NCBI GenBank assembly: GCA_963575745.1
Contig: CAUYUJ010012803.1
Span: forward strand, 346,159 to 410,158
Source of the DNA: Prorocentrum cordatum
Lineage: Eukaryota > Sar > Dinophyceae > Prorocentrales > Prorocentraceae
Length of the DNA: 64,000 nucleotides
Direction of reading: 5' to 3'
Shown piece by piece: positions 41,650-53,600 of this stretch. Numbering within the stretch: the stretch's first letter is position 1; every line of letters begins with the position of its first letter. Below the pieces are notes generated by a model, which did no database searches, was not told where the DNA came from, and saw only the letters and a list, made by a program, of their open reading frames with translations. A program made the translations under genes and the position numbers.

Positions 41650-42446
41650 ACATGGGACCTGCACGTGGCCAGCTACAGCTGCGATTCGCGGCCGACGGTG
41701 CAATGACTCATGGAGTGGGCCCGCGAGGTTCACCAGACAACGTATGATGCCAGATTCGTTCGAGAACATCGGCTGGAAGCCCCACAAATCAAGACGGCCC
41801 GCAGCTGATGCTACACGGCGGGCTACATGTCATGGTTTGCGTCGGCGGCGAGAACGGGTGTCGGGGCCCGTGAGACATCTGGAGGCACGGCCATCCTGAG
41901 CAAGACGCACTTTGGCAGTTGTGGGTATGCGCTGGACGGTGGGCGGAGCGGCTTTGTATGATCAGCGTAATGGTGCATCAGGCCTTTCCCTACCTCTTCG
42001 TGCCGATCTACGGCCACGCGACCCTAGGACTAGCAGGCGCTAACATCACCGTCCTGGAAGAGCTCAGCGAAGCGGTGGCCTCTGCTGGCTGCCCTTTTGT
42101 CATCGGAGGTGATTGGAATATTCACGCTGAACAGTTTATCGGGTCCCAGAGGGCAGATCATCTTGGGGCGACGGTCGTGCGACCACCAGGGGCCACCTGT
42201 CACAGCAATTGCTACGATTCTTTCGTGGTCAGCCGCTGCCTGGACTGCCACATCCGGAATTGTGCCCAGCAGCCCGACGCGCCTATTGGGCCGCACTCTG
42301 CGGTAATGCCAAAGTTGCGACAGGTGGCTGGACAGGCCAAAGTGTGGCAGCGCGTGGTGCCATGCGGCTTCCCTCTACCCCAACACGATGAGGAGGAAGC
42401 CCGCGGGAAGTGCGAGCCAGGCCTGCACGCGCTCCGGTTTGAGTAG
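41650..42446 (+). pseudogene. LINE-2 ORF2: EEP endonuclease
   Basis: N-terminal part in broken frames (WDLHVASYSCDSRPTVQ, FVREHRLEAPQ, SGGTAILSKTHFG), then a clean frame from 41919 with CPFVIGGDWNIHAEQFIGS (catalytic GDWN, Asp near 42111), CYDSFVVSRCL and IGPHSAV (His near 42294). The intact GDWN contrasts with GDWD in LINE-1. Confidence 0.8.
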
Positions 42447-42930
42447 GCGGCAATCGCGCCCCACGTTGCGATGGAGCAGCCGAGGCGACGCTGGGGCGCC
42501 TGCACGGTACAGAAGACCGCCAACTGTTCGGCTGGGTTAAGGGGTGCAAGGTCCAGTTTGTACCCCACGGGGCTTCATGGGGACAGGAGCTGCTCAGGCG
42601 CTCCGAGCCCCTCACCCAGCGCTGGCTGTCGCTTCGCCTCCGCGCCCTGCAGTGCATGAACGCCAAGCCTGCAGAAAAAAGCGGGAGCGCCTGCTAGCCT
42701 CAACCTTGCCGTTGCAAGATCTCGTGACGGAGGTGGAGGACAGGCTGCTTGCGCTGGTATCTGTCACGCAACTTGTTCGGGGCCTGGATGGGCCCAGCCG
42801 TTCGGACCTAGCAGACGCGATTTGGCGCGAGGTGAATTGCAGGGTGCAGCAGGAGACAGCGGAAGGGCGAAACAGATGGGGGTCGCGGGCTCAGTCGTCG
42901 GTCGTTCGGGGAGGTCGGGCGGCTCACAGG
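42447..42930 (+). pseudogene. LINE-2 ORF2: endonuclease-to-RT linker
   Basis: Frames containing GCKVQFVPHGASWGQELLRR and SEPLTQRWLSLRLRALQCM, then LASTLPLQDLVTEVEDRLLA and IWREVNCRVQQE. Linker-like basic/helical composition and correct position between endonuclease and reverse transcriptase. Confidence 0.5.
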
Positions 42931-43107
42931 TACAGTGAAAACGTATAGTAAGGACGCGTGGTAAGGACGCAAGACCCTTGGAGGCTGAAGTTGGGATTTT
43001 TTTGGGCGGCGGCGACCAGTGAAAACGGCAAAGGACGGGCCACAGAGGCAAGGACGCAAGGATATCCTAGATGAAGGCGCGCGTCTTTACTAGGCGCGTT
43101 GACTGTA
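42931..43107. mobile_element. Family P element, copy 1, inserted in LINE-2
   Basis: Exactly 177 bp, TACAGTG..AAAACG to GACTGTA, with the AAGGACGCAAGACCCTTGGA block. The copy at 62105-62281 is also exactly 177 bp. Confidence 0.8.
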
Positions 43108-43832
43108 GTCGAGAGGCCCCGCTCCTCCTCCTCCTCTGACTGTTTTTCCAGACGACCCTCCGGCACCTCGGCTGCAGCCGCCAACGGGGCTGCAGAAGAG
43201 GAGGGCGCCGAGGCCACGGAGGCCGCAGACGCCCTCCGGCCGCTCCTTGGCCAGGCGGCACTCGGCCGTATGTTGCGAGACTGGATCACAGTCGGGACCG
43301 AACCTGCCAGAGCCTCGGAGGGCCATCCCAGCGGCTGGTCGGTCCCAGACGACCTCCCGCCCATCACGGCGGGCCGACTGCTGGCTGCGGCGGCCTCTCT
43401 TTCGGTCCCTCGACGGCCCTCGGGTGGGACGCTTTTTAGTCCGCGCCTCCTCCCGCAGCCCCCCTGGCCCTTGGCGGAAGCTTTGGCGGGGATTTCAACG
43501 GCTTGGGAGCGAGATCCTGTGGTGGGACCGATGTGGTTGGTCTCAGTGGCGCTTTTAGACAAGCCGTCGGGGAGGGGTGAGGCCCATTGGGCTTCTTCCC
43601 CTCTGGGCCAGGAGCATGGAGCCGTATACGACATGGCCTGTGTGCGGCCTGGGAGCGGACGGTAGATGAACAATTTTTCTGGGGGCTCAGCTCCAGAACG
43701 GCTTGTGACAAGAGTGCCTGGGTCCACAACGCCCTGAACGCCTACGCGCGATCGATCCCAGGGCTAGACACGGCGACGCTCTTCATTGACTTGCCAAAGT
43801 TTACGAACACATTTCGCACGAGGAGCTGCTGA
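43108..43832 (+). pseudogene. LINE-2 ORF2: reverse transcriptase, N-terminal half
   Basis: PPITAGRLLAAAASLSVPRR and GPMWLVSVALLDKPSGRGE (fingers), then a shift into MGFFPSGPGAWSRIRHGL, FFWGLSSRTACDKSAWVHNA and motif A LDTATLFIDLPKFTNTF (Asp near 43788). Motifs B and C are not found downstream. Confidence 0.75.
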
Positions 43833-44100
43833 CGGCGGCTCAAGCCAGCTCCTTTCCGCTGGCGCTGCTGCGAACGTACTGTTGCCTGCACTGGTGGACC
43901 CTGGCAGGGAGAACTCGAGGGCAGTCGTTAAAGGGAAGCACCCCAATAGACCTCTCAAGGGGGGCCCTTGGAGAACTCCCGGGGTTTGGGCGCGAGGGCT
44001 TGTTTGGGGGGGCGGCCCAGCAGAGAGAAGGCAGTTCTTCAAGGCCCGAGGCGGGACGCTCTGCAATGCTGTGCCTTGCAGATGTCCTCCAGGCGTTTGG

Positions 44101-44412
44101 GCTGAAAGAGTCCGGGGCGGCTGAGCAGGGACTCAAGTTGCAGGAACGGACCCCAGGCAACGATCTGGAGGACGAAGAGATGAGCGGTGAGATACCCATG
44201 GGGGGCCCTGTCGCTGGCCGCTGGCAGGTCTTTGGCCTTCCTGCCAGGGTGACAAAAAATTCCACTCTGATGGGCTCCCCTGGGTGTTTTGAACCGTCGA
44301 ACTTCTTTCCCCCCCTTTCCCCTCAGTGGCGCGCGATCCTCCACATTCCCCCTGCTGATGAGGCTGCGATTCCTCGTCCGCCTCCTCCTCCTCCTCCTCC
44401 TCCTCCTCCTCT

Positions 44413-44447
<35 letters not shown>

Positions 44448-45043
44448 CTCCTCCTCCTCCTCCTCCTCCTCCTCCTCCTCCTCCTCCTCCTCCCTCTCGT
44501 CCATCCTCGCCCTCCCCCTGAAAGTGAAAGTGGGGTGGGGGCGGCAGGGAGTAGAACGGAAGCCAGGGGAGGCACAGGAGCTGGGGCGCAGGGAGGTGCG
44601 AGGGATCGCGGCAGGGATCGGAGACGAGCAGAATTTTCGACCGAGCAGCCGGCGGCGAGGACGTCCGGGGCGGGATGCCTCGAGCCCTCGTGGCGCTCTC
44701 GAGCTGGCGAGTGGGCGGGGCGAGCCTGGCACACGGGCAGCCGAAAGCGGCACGAAGCCACCAGCGGACCGGGACGGGGAGGAGGAGGAGGAGGAGAGGA
44801 GGAGGAGGAGGAGGAGGAGGAGGAGGAGGAGGAGGAGGAGGAGGACGACGAGGACGAGGGGATCTCCGAAATTCGGCGCTTCTGGAGGAGGTCTCGGGGG
44901 CGCCGCGGCCGACCCAGAGCGCTTCGTGCTGGGCAGACTTCCAGCCACCGCCACCACAGGACGGCGGAGAAGCGAGGATGCGGAGGTCCGCCGCCTCCTG
45001 CTCCTCCTCCTCCTCCTCCTCCTCCTCCTCCTCCTCCTCCTCT
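44101..45043. repeat. CTC and GAG arrays with spacer
   Basis: CTC at 44380-44512 (including CTCGTC units), GAG at 44778-44850, CTC at 45000-45043. The sequence between has no recognisable gene. Confidence 0.85.
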
Positions 45044-45205
45044 GAAGGGGCCCCAGGACACACAAATAAATACACACAAATAAAACGATTCCCAATATTT
45101 TCCCATATTTTCTGGGTTTCTGTCTTCCCCCCCACTTCCCACATTTTCCCATATTTTCTGGGAATCGAGGATTAATTGTGTCTGTGTGTTTTCTCCTCTC
45201 CTGAT
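45044..45205 (+). repeat. Dispersed repeat family W, copy 3
   Basis: GAAGGGGCCCCAGGACACAC, ACACACAAATAAAACG, CCCCCCACTTCCCACA and TGTCTGTGTGTTTTC. CTC repeats on both sides suggest insertion into a CTC array. Confidence 0.78.
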
Positions 45206-45813
45206 CCTCCTCCTACTCCTCCTCCTGAGCGTGTCTGGATGTTCTGGAGCGATCTATCCCAGTCGTAGCCAGACGCGCTCCTCGCTCCGACGAGCCCGCC
45301 GGTGGATTCGCGAGGCTCCCCGCGACAGCCCCCGAGCTGCGAGCCGGGGCAGACAGGCTGCCCCGTCGTCGCCGTGGGCGCCAGAGGGAGGGGGCGAAGA
45401 GCGTCCCCGTCGAGAGCGACGCACGCACGCGGTCGAGCACCCAGGCTTGCTCCCGTCGTGACACAATCAGGACGAGGGGCTCTGCGCTATCTTCGGCTCC
45501 GGGGGGTCCCTCGCTGGGCCCCGGGGCCGTCCAACAACGACAAGGGACGAGAAGCCGGTCATGGGGAAAGGGTCGGGACCTTCGAGGGCGCTGCCCTGCA
45601 AAAAGCAGGACGTCGCATGTCTGGGAACGCACTTCCGCCTCACCCCGGCCCTCCGAGCGCAAATCGAGGCCTCCAGCTCCCCCCCAGCGCTCGCCGAGTT
45701 GGCACCGCACCGCGGAGCAGCAGGGACCGCGCCCATCGCGTTCTGCTTGCGACGCCTGGAACTTCTGGGCCCCCTCGACGATGACGACGAATGCGCGACG
45801 ACGTGACGGGATG

Positions 45814-45854
<41 letters not shown>

Positions 45855-46164
45855 CATCAAGGCCGTCCATGGCGACAGCACGACCAAACACCGACCAACC
45901 GTCCGAACCGACAGCGAGACCGAAACGGCTGAATTTGACAGGCCGCAAGCAGCCCAGCAGGGCACCACGACGCAGCAACGACACCCGACTGCGAAGCACC
46001 GGAAGCGACCGCATCAGACACCCCTGACCATCACACACACGACGGCGGCAGCCACGACTGGAGGGTGGGCGGCCGAGGATCGAAAGCTCTGGGAGGCCTG
46101 GTCGAATGACGGCTCCTGCAAGCCCTGGCCCCGCCCTGGCCCCTGCGGGCGAATCGCTCCGAAT
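45206..46164. other. Unassigned region with a (GAC)n tract
   Basis: (GAC)n at 45815-45858. Otherwise GC-rich sequence with overlapping frames and no motif. Confidence 0.4.
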
Positions 46165-46505
46165 CGGATCGACTCGGATTTTGTGGGCCTGTTTTTGTCC
46201 ATTGCCACTACCACAAGTAGGAGGGGCAGAGAAGGTCCTCCTCCTCCTCCTCCTCGTCTTTTTCCTCCTCCTCCTCCTCATCATCATCATCCTCCACCTC
46301 CTCCTCGTCCTCCACCTCCTCCTCCTCCACCTCCTCCTTCTCCTCCTCCTCCTCCTCCTCCTCCTCCTTCCCTGTTCCCTTCCTCACTTCCCCATTTCCT
46401 CCTCCTCCTCCTCCTCATCCTCCTCCTCCTCGACCTACTCATTCTCCTCGTCCCCCTCGCCTATCTCGTATGGTGGTGGTGGTGGTGGTGGAAAACAGGC
46501 CCATC
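46165..46505. repeat. CTC array bounded by inverted GGGCCTGTTTT words
   Basis: GGGCCTGTTTTTGTCCATTGCCAC at 46180 and GGTGGTGGTGGAAAACAGGCCC at 46478 enclose a CTC array of about 220 bp. Parallel to 20229-20425. Confidence 0.5.
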
Positions 46506-48298
46506 ATCGCAGCGACCCAACCGGTGGATCGAGTCGCACCGGCGCAGAGAAGCAGCAGCAGATGGAGGCGGAGCCGCTGGAGGCTGCAGTCAGCACGTTT
46601 CCGACGCTTCGAGTCCCTGGGTCGCCAGATCCAAACGCGAGACCGAATCTTTTTCCGATCCTCTCTGCCACTTGCGGAGCCGCGCCCGTCCGTGCGGCAA
46701 GCGGCCCCGCGTCAGCAAGCCCCCACCCTGTCCTGCTGAGCACACTCGCTGGTGGAAGGACGGCTACCCTCGGCTGAATCACGCCGCCCCTCTGAGCACC
46801 GCCTGTGAAGATGAGCGAGCACCAGCAAAGGGAACAGGAGAGCGCGGCGGGAGAGGACGGGGTTGCTGCGGGGAGGCGGCGCGCCACGTGGCCGTGGCCC
46901 AGTCCGGCGTGGCGGGGCTTCGCTGGATGGCGGAGCGCGGCAGCAGCACCGCGCGGCCGTCCTCGGTTGCGCGGGCTGCCGAGGTCCAAAAAGGAGCCAG
47001 CATCGGGATAAAGCCGGATAGGTAATCAAGAAAATATGACTAAATCGGGTAGAAAGCAATATCAAGTCGGATAACAAAAAAACCGGGGCGATGTCCAATA
47101 ACATAGCTTGAGTCCAGATTCTGAAATCCAACGGTTTCGAGGCATCTGTGCGGGGCCACGGCCATCCGAGAGTGATCCAGGACGCTCTGAAGGCGTTCCC
47201 GAAGGCTCTGGAGAAATTTGTCCCGTCCCTGAACCCGACTTATGGGTCGTCGTCGCCTCGTCGCCGTTTGCGCTCGCCGTGCGGTCGAACTGCTGCCACA
47301 AGAAGCGGCAGACGAAGAGAGAGGCCCCTCCCTGGTTCCAACAGCGCCGAAGCGGAACGCTATAGGAACGACTCAAGCAAGACTTGGAAGCGAACCAGGC
47401 CGAATCCCAAACGACTGCGATCTTTCTCCCAACGTCATGCCTGGACGTGGTCGCTGCCCGCTGTCGCCATCGCCATCGACGTTGTCCGTCGTGCAACGTC
47501 CTGTCGCTCGTCGTTGTTTCTTGTCGCCATTGTCGTCGTCGTCGTCTGGCGTCCAGCGTCGCTCGTCGTCAAAAGGCTCCGGTAAAACCGCCGTGGTCGA
47601 CGACGTCGTGGTCGTCGTCGTCAGCGCCACCCTCCTCCGTTTCCTGGTCGTTGTATTGTTCCGGCGACCCTTGCCCCTCATCACTTTTCTCCTCGAGGGC
47701 CTCGGGAGGGGGTGCGGCCAAAACCCGGAGCAGGCGGGAGGAGGAATGACGGAAAAATGATGAAACGTCAACAGGGCGATGGGGGGGCGAAGAGGGGAAG
47801 GGAGAGAAAAACACAATGACAACGGGAAGGAGGATGGTGGGAAACGGGGGGGGGGCACTGGTAGGCGCGGCGGGCAGACGTTTGTTGTAATAGAAAAGAA
47901 TGGGTGCAAACAGATATCAAATCGGTGGAGGTGTTTGGGGAAGGGGCTCGGACGGAGAAAACCCACACACTGTCCAATCCACGACCGCAACAAAATGACC
48001 ACATTCGGAAAACGCTGGGCACCGCATGTTGTTTGGACGCCCGCTGGCGCCGGATCCTGAAGGTAAGTGCCCCCTTCCGCTTTGCTCTGGGACAGCACAC
48101 TCGCTCACGCTGCGGACTGGGAGGTCTCAACTCGGGTTCGGGCAACGGCCACCCGAGAACACAACCCTGGATACGCAAAGAACGCGCCGGGCCCATGGGA
48201 GCCTTGCGGGGCGGGCGCGCAATCGTTTTTTGCCAACGACGCGATGTGCCTGGCGACCGCGGTGCGCAATGCGCGCGACGCGGGTCGCGACCCTTGCC
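46506..48298. other. Unassigned region
   Basis: 1.8 kb. 47440-47640 is rich in GTCGTCGTC. 47000-47110 is AT-rich with repeated CGGATAGG/CGGATAAC words. A plus frame at 48200-48290 reads SFFANDAMCLATAVRNARDA, protein-like but isolated. No gene can be supported. Confidence 0.35.
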
Positions 48299-48400
48299 CC
48301 CCTCCTCCTCCTCCTCCTCCTCCTCCTCCTTTTCCCCCTCCTCCTCCTCCTCCTCATCCTCCTCGTCCCTCCTTCTCCTCCTCCTTTTCCTTCACCGACG
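48299..48400. repeat. (CTC)n array
   Basis: CTC with CCC and ATC interruptions. Confidence 0.93.
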
Positions 48401-49165
48401 TTCCAGGGAATCCCGCGGGCGTTTTCCAGCGTGCCCGCCTGGCACCCCGCGCCCGACCACGATGGGGGGGGCTCTGGGGCGCCACTCCCGCCCCCCCCCG
48501 CCTTCCCCCCACAATTGCTGCAATGCGCGACGGCGTCGACTTGGAACTGCGGCGCCACATCCCCCGCGCCAGCCCCGGGTCGCGCCGCGGCGGCGCGGGC
48601 GCCCGCGTCAGGGGCCCGACGCTATTTGTTCTCACATGACAAAAAACCTGGGCACTCGAAGCCAGCGGGCCCGCCGCCGCGAGCGGGGGGGCGACGGGGG
48701 AGAGGAGGTGCAGCTCGAACGAGCATCCCGCGCACAGACTCCCTTTGGCACGGTCCTCACCCCGCCACCTCCAACGCGCGATGATTGTGCGTGACGCGAC
48801 GAATGCGGGGGGGGAGGGTGGGCGACGAGGACGGAGGAGGCCGAGGAGGTAGGAGGGCCGAGGGGGGGGAAAGGGAAGAGGGACGAGGGGGAACGTGGGG
48901 AGGGGGCCCAGACGACGGGGGAGGACGAAAGCTGAAAACGAACGAGGTCGAGGTGGCCAGTCGGCCTCCCTTAGGGGGGCCCGCCGTGACTCCCGCATCG
49001 GGATGCAGGGCGGCCTAGCCGTGTTGAGCAGACGATGTGTCGGGAACTGCTGGGCGGCGGTGTGCGGCACCAGCGCCGAGGGGGCGGCCTCGGGGCGGAC
49101 GCCCCGCGGGTGGGGCGGCGGAGGACGACGAGGGTGGGCGGGCCGCCTCTCTGCCTCCCTTCCAT
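48401..49165. other. Unassigned GC-rich spacer
   Basis: Runs of G or C and GAGGACG words. No gene supported. Confidence 0.35.
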
Positions 49166-49340
49166 GCCTTTCTTCCCTCCTCCTCCTCCTCCTCCTCCTC
49201 CGCCTCCGGCTCCTCCTCCTCCTCCTCCTCCTCCTCATCCTCATCATCATCATCAACATCATCATCATATCATCAACATCATATCATCAACATCAACATC
49301 AACATCAACATCAACATCAACATCAACATCAACATCATCG

Positions 49341-49410
<70 letters not shown>

Positions 49411-49840
49411 TGTCATCAGCATCATCATCATCATCATCATCATCATCAGCAGCATCCCTGTTCCCTTCCTCACTTCCCCTTTTCCTCGTCCTCCTCGCCC
49501 TACTCCCTCTCCTCGTCCTCATCGTCCATCTCGTTCTCCTCGTCGCCCTCCTCGTCGTCCTCCTCGTCATCGTCGTCATCCTCCGCCTCCTCCTCCTCCT
49601 CATCCCTTCCTCCTCCTCCTCGTCCTCCTCATCCTCCTCCTCGTCTCTCCTCCTCGTCTCTCCTCCTCCTCCTCCTCCTCCTCCTCGTCCTCCTCCTCTT
49701 TTCCTCCCTTCCTCGCCCTCCTCCTCCATCTCCTCATCCTCCTTCCCTCCAATTCCTCGTCCTCCTCCTCCTCTTCCTCCGTTCTTCCTTCCTTGTCCTC
49801 CTTGTCTTCCTCCTCCACCACCTCCTCCTCCACCTCCTCG
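49166..49840. repeat. Compound CTC / (ATCAAC)n / (ATC)n / CTCGTC array
   Basis: CTC to 49235; ATCAAC hexamers 49250-49335; ATC run to 49453 with TGTC and CAGC interruptions; then CTC/CTCGTC to about 49840. Poly-Ser, -Asp, -His and -Ile frames are artefacts. Confidence 0.95.
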
Positions 49841-50518
49841 TCCCTCCTCCGTCTCTTCCCTTCCTCCACTCTCTGGTCCTCGCACTCCGCCGCTCCCTCC
49901 TCCCTTTTTTCCCTTCCTCCCTTCCCGAACTCCACCTCTGTCCTCTCCTCCCCGCCTCTCTCTCCCCTCCTGTGGCCCAGCTCCCGCCCTGCCTCCGCCC
50001 CCCTCCCCTTCCCTCTCTTCCCCCTCTTCCCCCTCCCCTTGTGGCCGTGGCTGTAGGCACCGGAGTCCTGCGGAGGGCAGGCGCACAAACTCGGGGGGCC
50101 TGGGGAAGGAAGCCCCATACCCCCGACGTCGCGATTCTATGAGGACGTGCCCCTCACCCCCTCTCCCCGGGGCCGGCAGGTTCACCCTAGATCGTTTGTG
50201 GGTGAAAATGGCCCCCGTACGCAGAAGACTGTGAAAGGCCGTTCTCCCCCCTCGACGTCCTCCTCTGACTCCTCTTCGTCCTCGTCCTCTTTCTCTTCCT
50301 GCCCCTCCTCCTCCTCCTCCGTTTCCTTTCTTCCTCCGCCCTCTCCCACCCGTTCCTTCCCCTCCAACTCCTCTGGAGAAAGCAGGGGTGGTGGTGAGGA
50401 CGGCAGCATGGGCACGAAAAGGATCCTTCCTGCACGCCTCCGTGAGGACCCGACGCCTTGTGCCTGCGAGCGCCCCGCCTGGGGCGAAGGCTGGGATGCC
50501 CTGAAGCTCCTCACTGAC
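49841..50518. other. Pyrimidine-rich spacer
   Basis: CTCC-rich sequence to 50040 and 50255-50380, with unassigned sequence between. No gene. Confidence 0.4.
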
Positions 50519-50700
50519 TACGACTACCTACCAGACCACCCCAACCCAACCCGAAGACCCGAGTTTCGGGTTGGGGGGGGGGGTACGGTTTCCATATGTG
50601 TTTTCTCAATGTTCCCCGATCCCCCCCCCCCCACTGGAAATGGAGGTCAATTTGAGACCTTCGGGTTGGGTTGGGGTGGTTTGGCGGGTGGTGACTTACC
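50519..50700. mobile_element. Family L element, copy 3
   Basis: ACTACCTACCAGACCACCCC to GGGTTGGGGTGGTTTGGCGG, with internal CATATGTGTTTTC and CCACTGGAAATGGAGG. Confidence 0.83.
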
Positions 50701-50777
50701 AAATTTGGGGCCGTCGGTCCCGCTAGCGAACTGCGCGCCCAAAGTGGTGCACATCGCAAGCCGTGTTCTGGCCGCTG

Positions 50778-50975
50778 CGGGCAGTAGTTATATCCACATC
50801 CAGTGCGTCTTGGATTATTGGGCTCTCTTCCCCAGAAACCGTAGACGCACGGGATATGGATAAAAATCTGGCCCCAAGAGGCTTGATTTTATCCATATCC
50901 AGTGCGCCTCGGCGTTGCGGCACCTCTTCCCAAAAAGTCCACGACGCTCTGGACATGGAAATAAATACCCATCGG
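50778..50975. mobile_element. Repeat family K, copy 2
   Basis: TTATATCCACATCCAGTGCG, CGGGATATGGATAAAAATC, GATTTTATCCATATCCAGTG and GGACATGGAAATAAA. Two divergent inverted pairs. Confidence 0.68.
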
Positions 50976-51837
50976 TCGGAAGGAGTAGGTAGAAACATGA
51001 AATAGGAAAGCGTTGAAAATAGATTGGGTTCCGCCCGCCCCCTAAGATGGACGGAAAACGTGAAGCCACTCGATCATTGAAGTAGGAAGGCGCTTAAACT
51101 AGATTGGAATCTGGGAATCCAGAAATACTTACTTTCAACGACCGATGGGTACTGGCCGCAGCCGCCAGGAGGGCGTGCGGCATTGCCGAGCGCTTCGCGG
51201 GCGGAAGACGTGCGCGCGCGCCCGCGGCATCACGGGTGCGGGGCCCAAGAGGGCCGCGACCCCGTGGACACGGGGGCGTCTTCTCTCGCGGAGACCCCGC
51301 GCGGGGCGCGTCCGTGCGACCGCGCGCGCGCGGGATCGCGCCCCGGGAATCTGGACCGCGAGGGCGCGGATGCGGAAATTACCGCTGCCTGTGCGCGGGG
51401 AAGATTTGAACACATAACTTCCTGGTGCATCTTGGACGCTCTGGGCAGTCGCGCCAACAGGCCGAGGCGCTCAGGACATGGATGATAATCGAACCCCTAG
51501 GGGCCGAATGTTCATCCACATCCACCCCTAACTGTATACGAATGGCGCACTGTTGCTACGCTCATCACAATTTGAACTTCGCGCTGCCTTGTGCTGACAC
51601 GGAATGCTCCGTGCTTCGTGGACTGTCACACGCCGTTCTGGGTGGGCGCATCCGCCAATGTGGCGCCGGCAACGCCCCAAGGCGGGCAGAACGGGACGTC
51701 AGACCAGCGCGGCAGACGAGCAGGGCAAACCACCAAACGTCCAGTCTTGCCGTGTTCCAAACGTGCACCCCGCGAAGCGATAGGGATCAATTACTTTCCT
51801 AAGATTCTTCGATGTTTTTGGTTATCATTGTTTCGAG
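50976..51837. other. Unassigned region with a family K fragment
   Basis: 51428-51540 matches family K loosely (CATCTTGGACGCTCTGGGCA, GGACATGGATGATAATCGAA). The rest is GC-rich and unrecognised. Confidence 0.4.
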
Positions 51838-52275
51838 CTTCCGACGCGCCACGACGTCCCAAGAGGCCGCCAAGACAGCCGAATTGGCCCCAGAGGTTTC
51901 AAGAGGGCCCCGAGACGGCCCCAGAGGGCCCCAACACGGCCCCAAAAGCGCCTAAGACGGCCCAGACGATCCCCAGTCGGCCCCAAGAGGGGCCCAAGAC
52001 GGGGAAACCGAACCGAAAATCCGAGCCTTCCGCCCCAAGTGGTACCCAGGAGGCCCCAAGAGGCGCTCGAGAGGCCCAGCAATGCCCCAGAGAGGTCCGG
52101 AGAAGACCACAAGGGGCCCTAAAGAGGCCCCAAAGCAGCCCCCCCAGAGGCTTCACAACTGCCTCCAGAATGCCCCCAAGAGGCTACCACGAGATACCAA
52201 CGAACATCCAAGAGGCCTCAGACCCACAACCCAAGCACGGTGGCGGGAGGGGCCGAAGGCCACTCCATATCGGAA
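51838..52275. repeat. Degenerate repeat family CC, copy 3
   Basis: CCAAGA.GGCCCC words, a central GGGGAAACCGAACCGAAAAT segment and the end block CCCAAGCACGGTGGCGGGAG then GGCCACT. Confidence 0.6.
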
Positions 52276-52555
52276 TCGAATCGGATCGAGGGCTCAGGGA
52301 TCGACATCGAACCGGATCGATCAGATCGAAATGGACCCTTCCCAGGGTCCATCTTTCGAGGGAGCGCAAACATGGATTAACGATCCATGGATTGGGCGCG
52401 CTGTCGCCAAATCCATGGATCGGGGGAGGTGCCCTCCCCAAAATGCGGCAAGTGCCGCCGTTTCGCCTGGCGGCGGAAATCCGCGATGTCCCATGGAAAC
52501 GGGACCCATCGCTATTCCACGCCCCCTTGATCTGTGATTGCGATCGGGGATCTGC
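52276..52555. repeat. Foldable GATCGAATCGG / ATCCATGGAT segment
   Basis: Repeated CGGATCGA words at 52275-52330 and AATCCATGGATC in both orientations near 52375-52415. No gene. Confidence 0.45.
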
Positions 52556-52855
52556 TGACCCGGGTCATCCCAGACCCGGGTCAATCAGGCTGTGCAGGAT
52601 ACTGAAAGATCCTGCGGGATCCTGCAGGATCCTGCACCCAGGCCCGGGTCAATGCGCCCCTTGCCGTCGCTCGGACGTGCATTTGTCGGTTTCGTGCGTG
52701 TTTTTTTTTGCTCGATGGTCCAGGATGGTCCTCGATGGTTCTCGCCGAGAAACAATGCACACCTCCGAGCGATGCCAAGGCCCCAGGCCCTGCAGGATCT
52801 TGCAGGGCCCAGCGCTCTGGCTGACCCCCGTTGGCGTTGACCCCCCTCTCAAGGC
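52556..52855. mobile_element. Family Q element, copy 2, interrupted by family D
   Basis: CTGACCCGGGTCATCCCAGA..GGCCCGGGTCAATGCG on the left and GGCCCTGCAGGATCTTGCAG..GTTGACCCCCCTCTCAAGG on the right align with 30812-30950. The D element fills the gap. Confidence 0.65.
52661..52778. mobile_element. Family D element, copy 3, nested in Q2
   Basis: TTGCCGTCGCTCGGACGTGC to CCTCCGAGCGATGCCAA, interior GGTTTCGTGCGTGTTT and ATGGTTCTCGCCGAGAAAC. GCCCC lies on both sides. Confidence 0.75.
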
Positions 52856-52873
52856 TCCCGATGCGATCGCCTA

Positions 52874-52926
52874 GGAGGAGGAGGAGGAGGAGGAGGAGGA
52901 GGAGGAGGAGGAGGAGGAGGAGGAGA
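52874..52926. repeat. (GAG)n array
   Basis: Seventeen GGA units. Confidence 0.95.
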
Positions 52927-53231
52927 AGCTCGGCCCGTTTCTCCGAGGAGGGCCCGGCCGTGGCGACGAGAAACGCCCAGGTGCCCCAAAACAGCAGGGG
53001 AATCCCCGCCCCCCCAGCCAACACCATCCTATAGCCCTCCCCCCTCCCCTCCCCCCGACCCTCCTCCCCCTAGCGCCCCCCCCCTCCGTGAACCGATCTC
53101 AGAGCCACCGGAGTTGCAGACTGATGCTTTTGCAGCTGCTCTGAATCTGAAGATTCGGGCCGAAAAAAACAACTAAACACAGCAGACTAGTTCGAGTCCA
53201 CCCCCCCCCCTGGCTCTAGCCCCCCTCCCCC
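52927..53231 (+). other. Spacer with a possible short C-terminal coding fragment
   Basis: Near 53085-53176 one frame reads LREPISEPPELQTDAFAAAL then NLKIRAEKNN and TAA. It is protein-like but about 30 codons only, and unrecognised. The rest is C-rich. Confidence 0.2.
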
Positions 53232-53432
53232 TAGATGGGGCCCGAGTCGATGGGGTCGAAGGATCGCGCCACATCGCCGGTGCAACGGCGATGCGTCGCC
53301 GATGCATTGGCGATGCACCGACGACGTCGGCGATGCATCGGTACTGTCGACGTGGAGAAAAAATGACTCCACATCGAGCCGCATCGCCGATGCACGATGT
53401 AGCGCGATCCCTCGATCCCATCTACTCGGACC
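53232..53432. repeat. Palindromic repeat family O, copy 3
   Basis: GATGGGGCCCGAGTCGATGG, many GCATCGCCGATGC words, then CTCGATCCCATCTACTCGGA as the inverse end. Confidence 0.68.
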
Positions 53433-53444
53433 CCATTCGAGCGA

Positions 53445-53600
53445 CGAGAAGAAACGAGCCTTACGCGAGATGACGTAGCGACCTCACGCCGCGGCTTATG
53501 CGGGCCGCCAGCGCGGCACGCCACACTGGAGACGAGGGCGCTCTCGCGCGACCTTGCGCGGGCAGCTTACGCGCCAACGTCGGCGAAGACGACCCCCTGC
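53445..53600. mobile_element. Family H element, copy 2 (ends degraded)
   Basis: CTTACGCGAGATGACGTAGC, GGAGACGAGGGCGCT and GGGCAGCTTACGCGCCAACG shared with 30064-30251. Confidence 0.68.

Larger units (their letters stand above)
41641..44100 (+). mobile_element. LINE remnant on the plus strand (LINE-2)
   Basis: Endonuclease, linker and the first half of the reverse transcriptase are recognisable in that order. A family P element is inserted at 42931-43107. After motif A the similarity fades. The CTC array at 44380 may mark the 3' side. ORF1 and RNase H are not seen. Confidence 0.75.

Noticed and set aside
42005-42446. Independent nuclease gene
   Set aside because: The endonuclease frame is followed by linker and reverse transcriptase segments in order, so it is a LINE remnant.
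49035-50234. Several frames of 300-415 codons near 49-50 kb rich in Ser, Leu, Pro, His or Ile
   Set aside because: Driven by CTC and ATC arrays.
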